Shown here: positions 56,401 through 64,000 of the stretch, piece after piece | Layout of the letters: the number at the start of each line of letters is the position of its first letter | How positions within the stretch are numbered: the first letter of the stretch is position 1 | Origin: Cercophora sp. LCS_1 | Taxonomy: Eukaryota > Ascomycota > Sordariomycetes > Sordariales > Lasiosphaeriaceae | Direction of reading: 5' to 3' | NCBI GenBank assembly: GCA_036250225.1 | Contig: JAPZLL010000047.1 | Location: 62,001 to 126,000, forward strand | Length of the DNA stretch: 64,000 nt | Position numbers and translations under genes: made by a program | Notes under the pieces: generated by a model | Told to the model about the DNA's origin: nothing | The model's database searches: none | Seen by the model: only the letters and a program-made list of their open reading frames with translations

Positions 56401-57188
56401 TAACAACGCTCGACCCGCAAGCAAACTGGGTAACCGAGCACGTCTTCGAGAAGCAAGAATTTCGCGACGCAGTCGAATGGATGGTAGACGGCAACACGCC
56501 CACAGGCCAAGCCCTGACCGCCGGCCGTGCGCCCTTCGCCGGCGTTTTCGACGCAACCGGTATCTTCCAAGACTCCTGGCCGACGGCCAACTTCCCCTCC
56601 CTCACCACCGTCCGCGGCTGGGCAGGCAACATCAACGACGCCTTCACCGGCCTTTTGGGACGAACCTCAGACTTGGGACTCAACAACGCCAACATTGTAA
56701 ACCTCCAAGTCTGCGACGCAGATTACAACACCTACAAGGAGTACATCGTCGCAGGCTCGGATTTCATGTCCCGCGCCAACTACGACGGGTACACCAACCC
56801 GTTCGACCGCATCGGGATTTTGACAGACGTCGTCGACACGTTTGCCTACCGCAGCCACCAGGCGGTTGTGCAGTCCTATTCACAAACGTACACGGCGCTT
56901 GCGCAGTTGTGGGGTGATTTTGGGCGGTATGCGGCGACAAAGGGGATCCAGTATGACTTTGCGGGTGCGTTCAAAGAGGTTGTGCCTGCCAATTTACAGA
57001 GCCAGGTTAGTGCTGCGCGGACACTGTTTGAGACGTATGTGGATGAGGAGATTGCGTTTTGGGGGTCGAATGCGGCGAGTAATACTTATACGCCTACGGT
57101 TGTAGCGGATATGGCGCAAAGATTGGCGGGGTGGAAAGCGAATTTGAACACCGTCATTTCGTTGCCGATTGGACAGATGACGCCTTAG
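53405..57188 (+). CDS. Large GH18 chitinase with CBM18, killer-toxin-like (subgroup C)
   Basis: Secreted endochitinase of the fungal subgroup C type, related to the chitinase subunit of yeast killer toxins. Seven exons (53405-53533, 53581-53727, 53784-53913, 53962-54125, 54179-54342, 54393-55682, 55736-57188) give 1,158 residues in phase. A signal peptide (~22 residues) is followed by a chitin-binding type 1 (CBM18) domain at ~27-75 with paired cysteines (CKLGCCG). The catalytic motif is DGVDIDWEYP with Glu243 as acid/base. Cys-rich repeats (SYCCKEP, SYYCCSD) follow from ~500 to 680, then a ~450-residue C-terminal region without recognised domain. It carries no LysM itself; those are on the divergent neighbour. 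Attack on other fungi or own-wall remodelling is inferred from family. Confidence 0.92.
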
Positions 57189-58416
57189 GTGGGTGTTGTT
57201 TGTTGCAGGTGGAAGAAATCCATTGTGGTGGGTGGGAAACACCAGCGACAGACTGATGGGCAGATTGCGGGATGTAGTCGTCAAACCAGCAGCTCTGAGG
57301 TTGAATTTAAGTTTTGGTGGTGGCATAAGTGCTGTGTCATTTTTGTCAGTGGTGTCGAAGCTCAGATAACCCCATGAAACAAAACAATAAGCGCACGTGG
57401 TGTGCCACGAGATTATTGTCATATTTTCTCTGGAGACAGCTCAAAGAAATGCAGCTCACTTTCAGATCCCGGGTGACACATCCTGCGGTTCCACGGCCCC
57501 AGCAATCATCTGTCTTTTACGATCAATCGTGGCTACGTTTTAGTGTCACTCTTCGAGTCCTCGTTGTTGTCAATTCTCCAGATATGATTTGGCATGTTGG
57601 CGAAACGAAACTGGAGCATTATACGATGACATGTTGCATCACGAATGTCTCGTCGTTTTAAGCATAATTAACTTGTACCCTTGAACCAACGAGCGAGCGG
57701 ATTTTATGGTGGGCCAAATGAACCATGTGTTATTTATAGCCTGTCCAAACTGCAGTTTAGATTGACATTTCCCCAGGACCCGGAAAGGGCCTTGCAGGTA
57801 TTGCTTCCTCTACGGCGGCAATGTTCTCGAACATTGCCCTCAGTTCGCTTCCTTTTGATGCGGAGGATCACTAAAAGGTCCCAACAGATAGATGCCCGCT
57901 TTCCTTTACTCTTCTTAAATGGGTCTTTTGCCTATGAAAGACATAAATCCTCTGTTCCTGCAGCAGCTCCTCGAACTAGAGACCTGATTCGATACCTACA
58001 TGCCCGTCAAGCGAATGGCCCAAGGTTTCTGACCTCTCAGAGTCCCTTGACTCACTCGCACAGTTGTTGGTGTATCGCATTGTCTTTACCCGGCTAACCA
58101 TCGCGTGTTTGCCAATAATGTTGTGGCGACAAGGCGATCAAGACATTGGCGTTGTATTGCATGCTCGCTTATGACGCACCGCATATGGCCAGCTGAATCC
58201 TCGGTCCTTCAGGTCCGCGTAGACGACTGAGGACCGGAACCACTAACAGATACTACCAATCATCTATTCTGCAATAATGAATCCTTCAGCGAGTCTGTGA
58301 GACTGATCTCCACCAGATCATCAGACCTGCCTGCTGCTCACTGTTGAAAAGGACAGTGAAATCCTGCTGACCCATCCTTCCAATTCCTAACCTCCAACTT
58401 CGACTGATATCCCAAA
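57189..58416. other. Intergenic region
   Basis: 1.2 kb without a supported gene or recognisable repeat. The overlapping frames lack motifs. Confidence 0.4.
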
Positions 58417-59139
58417 ATGCGTCTCATGCTCATCCTCTCATCCCTCGGCCCAGCCCTCGCTGCCGTTCTCCCCGAGGCAGCTGCACCACGAAACTTTAGA
58501 GTCGTCGGCTCTTCCGTCCTCGGAACCGGCTGCCCTTATGGAACAGCAAGCGTCCGCGTCGACCCAGGTAACACGGCCTTTGAAATCAGCCTGTCCGACT
58601 ACATCGTAAAAACAGGACCCAACACCATGGCGTCGGACTGGCGCAAGAACTGCAAGCTCACGCTCAACCTGTCCTATGACCCAGGCTACTCGTATGCCAA
58701 CCTGCTCTTCGCCCCTCAGTCTCCTTGGTCATGAATAACATATGATGCTAACGAGTTAAACAGTTTCTCCACCCTCGCTGCCGACATAAAAGGCTACGCC
58801 AGCATCCCCCCCGACACACAAGGCCACTGCGAGAACACGGTCGATTTCACCGGTGCCGCCGACCAAGCAAGCTACAGCCTTACGATACCCGGTGGTCGGG
58901 ACGGGCCGTTTTCGCTGTCAGCAAGGACGGATATCGTTTCGTGGTCGCCGTGCGGCGGGTCAACGGCCATTTTGAACATGAATACGCAGTGCTGGATTTC
59001 TCCGACTCAGAGCCCGGGTGTAATTGCGGTAGGGATCCTGATTGTGGTAGTGGGACTGATGACTGACAGATCGATACAGGTTGATCGGATAAGCAGCAGG
59101 TTGACTGTGCGGGTAGCGATTCAATGGCGGACGTGTTGA
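58417..59139 (+). CDS. Small secreted DUF4360 protein
   Basis: Three exons (58417-58691, 58764-59028, 59080-59139) give 199 residues in phase. Signal peptide of ~16 residues (ends ALAA). Family features of DUF4360 are GTGCPYGTASV after a ~20-residue lead, then DYIVKTGP, RKNCKLTLNLSY, the GYS-FSTLAADIKGYAS join across intron 1, and the C-terminal LTVRVAIQWRTC in the last exon. The last exon is only 60 bp and would be lost by simple gene calls; without it the frame closes early. Function of the family is unknown; members are extracellular fungal proteins. No membrane anchor or GPI signal is visible. Confidence 0.85.
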
Positions 59140-59558
59140 ATTGGATCATTGTTTCATTGTTGCCTAATTAAAAAAAAAAAAAAAAAAAAAAGAGAGAGAG
59201 AAAAAAAAGGATTCAGCCCTTTCAAACGGGTGTCATGGGTCTTAGACTAGTGTTGACATTCGACAAAATGACCTCTGTGATGGAGACTGGTTTGTGGCGA
59301 TGCGCTGCACGCCGGAAGTGAGCCTGCAGTTGCATGCTCGGAACGAAATTGCCCCGCCTTATGGCAGCGGGGTACATTGGTGGGACTCGAGTTTGCCATT
59401 TGCTGTCCCGCTGCGGCTGAGGGTACGACGCGTTGTTACCGCGGTCATTCTGCTCTGGAGAGTTGGAGAGACGGTATTTAACGGGAGTTGGACCCTCCCA
59501 AGATAGGAGCCGCAGCTCCATATCTTTTTTTTTTTTTTTCTCCTCACAAAGTTCCAAG
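59140..59558. repeat. Low-complexity gap with poly-A and poly-T runs
   Basis: A run of about 22 A from 59170 continues into AG repeats and A8; a T run occurs at about 59525-59539, directly upstream of the HET gene start. No gene was seen. Confidence 0.6.
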
Positions 59559-62028
59559 ATGGTCCGCGGGACGATATGCTCGGTTTGCAAAGCCATCCCC
59601 TTCGAGTCGCTTCCCAACGAAGAAGAGACGGCAATCCCACACCGCGCGTCTCTGCGTGAACTTGATGCCTTCTCGAAAGGCTGCGAACTCTGCTTGATGC
59701 TTCTCCTGGCCGTGGGGGATACATGTGCCGCCATCAAGTACAAACGCGATGGCAACCGCGATGCTTTGCCTGGTGGCATGGCCAGCGGCATGTTGATGAC
59801 CTTTCCCTCCGGCAAGCAAGTCATGACAACCTCTCATCCCGGTAATTACATGAGTGGCAGCAACATGTACTCCCCCGATGGCCCCAACTACAACGGGCCC
59901 ATGTGGTTCGACCCGCTCGAATTGTTTCCAGGCGGGGAGGCTGATGGACTGCGGCCGTGGTTGTTTGGCAACTGGTGGAAGTCTCCTGACCCCGAATTGC
60001 CTCTTCAGCTGGTTGGCCTGGGAGTGCGCATCGGAAGGACAGGTAAGGTTGAAGACGGCATCGGGAATACCGACGAGAAGGTAGAGTTTCATGGGACGCA
60101 GATTAGGATCCGCGTGAGACATAGTATGTTCCCCTCTTCACTCATATACAGATGGTGTTTCTGACAGGTGATCTTGAGACTCTCAAATTCGCCGTCTCAT
60201 CCCAGGCAGACTGCGAACTGGCGACACGTCTGCTGCCACCGTCAAGGCGCTCTGTCGAGAGTGGATGGGCAGCTGCGACGTCAAGCACAACTGTGCTCCC
60301 CCCGCCAACGCTCCCCTACCAACCCGCGTGCTCGACGTGTCCAACGTTATTAACAACCAAGTCAGGCTCGTCACCAGCTCCTCGGTTCTCGCCAAGCCCT
60401 ACGTAGCCCTCAGCCACTGCTGGGGCACATCACACCGCATCACCACCAGGTGCAACAACGTCGCCGCCCACACGGACGGCATCCCTATCGCCCACCTCCC
60501 CGCAACCTTCCAGCATGCCGTCGAAATGACGCGCCTCCTCGGCATCTCGTATCTCTGGATCGACTCCCTCTGCATCATCCAAGACGACCCCTCCGACTGG
60601 GAACGCGAAGCCTCCCGCATGGGCGACGTCTACGCCCACGCGACCGTCGTCATCGCCGCAGACGCCAGCACCGACGACGCATCAGGGTGCTACACGACCC
60701 TCGACCAACGCAAGACCGTCACCTTTGTCAGCAGCGACAACCGGGCCCTAGGCCGCATCTCCTACGGCAACGCAGCACCCCTGGACGTCACCAACCCACC
60801 CGACACGGGCGTTCTCAACGCCATCGGCATGGGCAACTTTACCATTCTCCACCGCCCCCCACAAAACGACTACCTCTTCTTCTCCCAGGAATGGATGCCC
60901 TCGTCCTACGACGCCGCCAAGCGCAACACGTACCAAATCGACAAGATGGGATCCCCGTTTGACCCCATCGCCACCGAAAACCTCTCCACGCGCGGCTGGA
61001 CGCTGCAGGAACGACTCCTCGCCACGCGCACCCTCCATCTAACACAAGGTCAGATGTACTGGGAATGCTGCCACCACATGCTCGCCGAAGACGGCGGGAT
61101 CTTTCCGCGGTTATTCCCCTCGTGGGAGCTCATCACCCAATACACCGCTCCCGGTGGATCCGCAGAAACAAGCCCGTCTTGGTTCAAGAGGGGTGCGCGG
61201 ATCAAGCACTCGTCTCTCACCGGCTGGGCGGGCGAGATATGGCTCTGTCTGGTGGAAAAGTACACGGCACGGAAATTGACCAACGAAAAGGATAAACTAC
61301 CCGCTATTTCGGGCCTTGCGAGGCGTATGGCTGAGCGTATTGGTGATGTGTACCACGCCGGTCTGTGGAAACGCGATTTGTTGGCCGGATTGGCGTGGCG
61401 GATGTTTGCGTATGAGCCGGTGCATTGGTGTGGCGATCCGAAGCACGATGCCGAGATTGCGGCGCGGACGCCGCCGGAGCGGGATACAGCGCTACGACCA
61501 AAGGTTTGGAGGGCACCGTCGTGGAGTTGGGCCGCTGTGGATGGACGGATGGAGTTTCAGACACTGGACGCGGACAAGATGGTTGCTGAGGTTGTGGATT
61601 GTCAGACGACGGTGGCTGGAGGTGATGGGTTTGGGATGGTCAAGGAAGGGTTTATCAAGATCACGGTGAGTTTGTGTTTGCGTCATCCTTTTGTTGTTGA
61701 AGGCGCTTGTGACTGACTTGAGACTGTGAAAAACAAGGGGCCGTTGTTTGAGGTTGTCGAAGGTGTTTTGAAGACACGGCCGGGGGATGCGAATCACCCC
61801 ATCTTCAAAGTACCATGGAAGGTTGCACATGCGAGCTATGATCTCTCGGGCGGTGGCTATTTCGATAGTGGCGAGAAGAGGTTTCCTTGTCATGTTTTGT
61901 TTTTGGATTACCGTGTTGTTTTGCTGCTTCAGAAACGAAATGATGGAAAGTGGGAGCGGATTGGGTGTGGGACGGTATCGGCTGGTGATGGGCTCAACAT
62001 GCCCTGCGCTTCCATTGTCATGGTGTAA
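59559..62028 (+). CDS. HET-domain (heterokaryon incompatibility) protein
   Basis: Protein with a HET domain, the death-inducing module of fungal vegetative incompatibility systems, now regarded as TIR-like in fold. Exons 59559-60123, 60179-61665 and 61738-62028 give 780 residues. The N-terminus has a CSVCKAIPFE and CELCLMLL pair common to HET proteins. The HET core begins at ~263 with YVALSHCWG, includes YLWIDSLCIIQDDPSDWEREA and VYAHATVVIAA, and continues to TRGWTLQERLLATRTLHLT. The C-terminal part (WSWAAVDG) is typical. The acceptor of intron 1 is uncertain: GAG at 60176-60178 avoids an in-frame TGA and gives LIPGRLRTGDTS. No linked NLR partner gene adjoins, but two STAND-type genes lie 10-18 kb away. 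Confidence 0.88.
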
Positions 62029-62778
62029 CGCCTGGTCCGTTTTCTGGGCGGAGCCAAGTCACAGTGTCTTTGTGTTTTGTGATGAATTCGGCAACCGTAC
62101 AATACATTACAAGAGAACGGCCCGCTTGAGTCGCAGGAGTAGCCGCAACTTGTATATCAAATCAACGGCAGCTTTATTTCGACCTGCAGGAGACATGCCA
62201 GAAAGAGGCGCCCTGAAAACGGTATCATAATCCCGCCTCGGGTACATGTGCCGGCTTTCAGTGCTGCATTTTTCACCTCGTTACAGTGTTCTTTGTTGGG
62301 TTTATTCCACGTTACGGAAAGTTATACCCGGCGATGAGTTTCATTGAAAGCTCATAAGTCGAAGTCGAAAAGGGTTTCCTTTCCTTAGCCACAATGGCAA
62401 TGTCGCCATCGTTTGGAGCCCGCAAACCCCGCGACTAACACATTCGCGGATGCTCCCGAAATTGATGCACCAGTGATTGATGCACGGTTCTGCTTATTAT
62501 TACTGTCTGGTCCGTCAGCACACCTGCAGCATCCAACGCCACGGGATGCCGTCTGGGGTACCATGGCATGCAGCCCAGCCCGTGCTAAGCTGAATCAAGC
62601 TCAAAGAACACCGGAAAACACGCAATAGTACTCCGCATACTCCGACCAGGCACCGGTCAGAGGGGGCTCACCTGTGACGTATTATATAGGGTTGCTGCAC
62701 CCGGCTCAAGAAGCGAGACGAAAGCCGGGTAACGTCCAGACACATACATCCACTCCTTCAGCCTCCATTGTCACCAAG
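62029..62778. promoter_or_regulatory. Upstream region of the lipase gene with TATA-like box
   Basis: Contains GTGACGTATTATATAGG at about 62673-62689, some 95 bp before the ATG at 62779, and paired ACTCCG motifs near 62630-62645. No gene was seen in the rest. Confidence 0.5.
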
Positions 62779-64000
62779 ATGAGGCTCCTCACCCTCCTCG
62801 TTGCCGCGACTGCCACAGCATGGGCTACATCCACCCGCCTCCCACCCTCCCAAGACCCGTGGTACAAGGCTCCCAAGAACTTTGAAAAATCCTCTCCTGG
62901 CGAAATCCTCCGCATCCGTGCCGCACCAGACAACTTCTCCAGCACAATACCCCACTGTTCAGCAGCATATCACATCCTGTACCGCACAACCGACACGCGC
63001 TTCCGTCCCTCATGGGCCGTAACCACCCTCCTCCTACCCTCTCCATACACGCCCTCCTCCGCCCCAGCGACGCCCCTCCTGTCCTACCAAATCCCCTACA
63101 ACAGCGTCGACATCGACTCCAGCCCCAGCTACGACAACGCAGCTATGACGCCTCCCACCGGTCCTGTCGCTTCGGCCCTCTCCCGCGGCTGGCTGGTCGT
63201 AATCCCCGACTTTGAAGGCCCAACGGCCTCCTACGGCGCCGGTGTCCAAGCAGGCCACGCAACCCTCGACTCCCTCCGCGCCGTCCTCACCCTCTCGCGT
63301 GAGCCAAAACCCCATAAACGCACCATCGGCCTCATCACACGCTACGCGCTATGGGGCTACTCAGGCGGCAGCATCGCGACCGGTTTCGCCGCCGAACTCT
63401 CGGTGCAATACGCACCCGAACTGTCCGAGACGATAGCCGGTGCCGCCCTAGGCGGTTTGGCCGCCAACATCACCAGTCCCGCCCTCGACGGGCTGAACGA
63501 GACGACCTACGTCGGTCTGTTATTCGCGCTGTTGCTCGGGACCACGAACCAATACCCGGACGCGTACAATTTTGTTGTCGACAGCCTCAAGGAAACAGGC
63601 CCGTACAACCGCACCGGGTTCCTGGCCGTAGGAAAGATGACGGTCCTCGAAGCGTGGGCAAACTACGCCGGCCAGGACATTTGGGCCTATTTTGAACAGG
63701 GCGAGGCGGTGGCCCACGACATGGGCGTGCAGAGGGCGTTTTGGCGGAATGCCGTCATGGGCTATCACGGCGTGCCGCGGATGCCGCTTTTTGTCTATCA
63801 TGCTGTGGGGGACAGGTTTGTCCCGATTGAGCTGACGGATGCGTATGTGCACCGGGTTTGTGCTGTGGGAGCGAGGATCCTGTTTGAGAGGAATACGGTC
63901 GGTGGACATCTTGCTGAGATTGTGAATGGGCAGGGGAGGGCTTTGACGTGGTTGGAGGGCGTGTTGGGAGGCACGACTGCGGCGGTGCCGGACGGGTGTG
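62779..64000 (+). CDS. Secretory lipase (LIP family), 3' end cut by window
   Basis: Secreted alpha/beta-hydrolase of the fungal secretory lipase family, releasing fatty acids from triacylglycerols. The frame is open from the ATG at 62779 to the window end (407 codons seen), so the C-terminus is missing. The signal peptide spans ~16 residues (ends ATAWA). Visible are LLSYQIPYNSVD, the strand GWLVVIPDFEGP, the nucleophile elbow GYSGGS, the acid-region PLFVYHAVGDRFVPI and the catalytic-His region VGGHLAE. N-glycosylation sequons (NFS, NIT, NET, NRT) fit an extracellular protein. No intron is needed in the visible part. Confidence 0.9.
   Translation, partial: MRLLTLLVAATATAWATSTRLPPSQDPWYKAPKNFEKSSPGEILRIRAAPDNFSSTIPHCSAAYHILYRTTDTRFRPSWAVTTLLLPSPYTPSSAPATPLLSYQIPYNSVDIDSSPSYDNAAMTPPTGPVASALSRGWLVVIPDFEGPTASYGAGVQAGHATLDSLRAVLTLSREPKPHKRTIGLITRYALWGYSGGSIATGFAAELSVQYAPELSETIAGAALGGLAANITSPALDGLNETTYVGLLFALLLGTTNQYPDAYNFVVDSLKETGPYNRTGFLAVGKMTVLEAWANYAGQDIWAYFEQGEAVAHDMGVQRAFWRNAVMGYHGVPRMPLFVYHAVGDRFVPIELTDAYVHRVCAVGARILFERNTVGGHLAEIVNGQGRALTWLEGVLGGTTAAVPDGC

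Noticed and set aside
60450..60962. Arg/Pro-rich plus-strand frame of 170 codons
   Set aside because: It is an out-of-frame shadow of the HET exon with low-complexity Arg/His composition.
1..64000. CRISPR arrays, rRNA or bacterial operon signals
   Set aside because: Intron-rich eukaryotic genes throughout; no regularly spaced repeats or rRNA-like segments were seen.

Overview
The window reads as nuclear DNA of a filamentous ascomycete (Pezizomycotina). Most genes carry one to six short GT-AG introns of about 45-75 bp, often with CTAAC/CTGAC-like branch sites, and many families are fungus-specific: Zn2Cys6 regulators, a copper fist, AA9 LPMO, a DMATS prenyltransferase, a HET protein, Goodbye and PigL_N STAND-type proteins, and a LysM/chitinase pair. 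Exon models were built by hand from splice motifs and reading-frame phase, without transcripts. Species was not determined.

Region 1 (0-21 kb): secreted-type amidohydrolase (36-1677), F-box-like protein (3486-5201), AsaB/CmcJ-like oxidoreductase (5493-6393), small unknown protein (7108-7449), copper-fist regulator (7648-8344), DMATS prenyltransferase (9238-10496) meeting a P450 (10519-12207) tail to tail across 22 bp, ferric/cupric reductase (12532-14622), Ctr copper transporter (16570-17214), AA9 copper-dependent polysaccharide monooxygenase (17433-18316), amino-acid permease (19060-20901). Two themes interleave: copper handling (regulator, surface reductase, transporter, copper enzyme) and a small specialised-metabolism set (prenyltransferase, P450, AsaB-like enzyme) with no PKS, NRPS or terpene synthase in view.

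Region 2 (21-34 kb): a TET/JBP-like 2-oxoglutarate/Fe(II) dioxygenase (22234-24380), then a prolyl-4-hydroxylase-type dioxygenase (25761-26762), a DUF1308/C7orf25-like protein (27591-29453), an unknown fungal protein (30325-31150) and a large-subunit catalase with a C-terminal DJ-1/PfpI-like domain (31568-33834). The DUF1308 gene is bracketed by two inverted copies, identical over 147 bp, of a tRNA-derived SINE-like element; degraded relatives seem to lie near 25 kb.

Region 3 (34-41 kb): two divergent Zn2Cys6 regulator loci, both apparently broken (in-frame stops in the minus-strand copy; a stop and a frameshift in the plus-strand copy), plus a small uncharacterised two-exon ORF.

Region 4 (41-64 kb): a stretch rich in allorecognition/immunity-type and cell-wall genes: PigL_N-ankyrin protein, a 1,464-residue Goodbye-NTPase-helical-zinc-finger protein, an unknown fungal protein, a secreted four-LysM protein divergent from a large CBM18-GH18 killer-toxin-like chitinase, a DUF4360 small secreted protein, a HET-domain protein, and the 5' part of a secretory lipase cut by the window edge.
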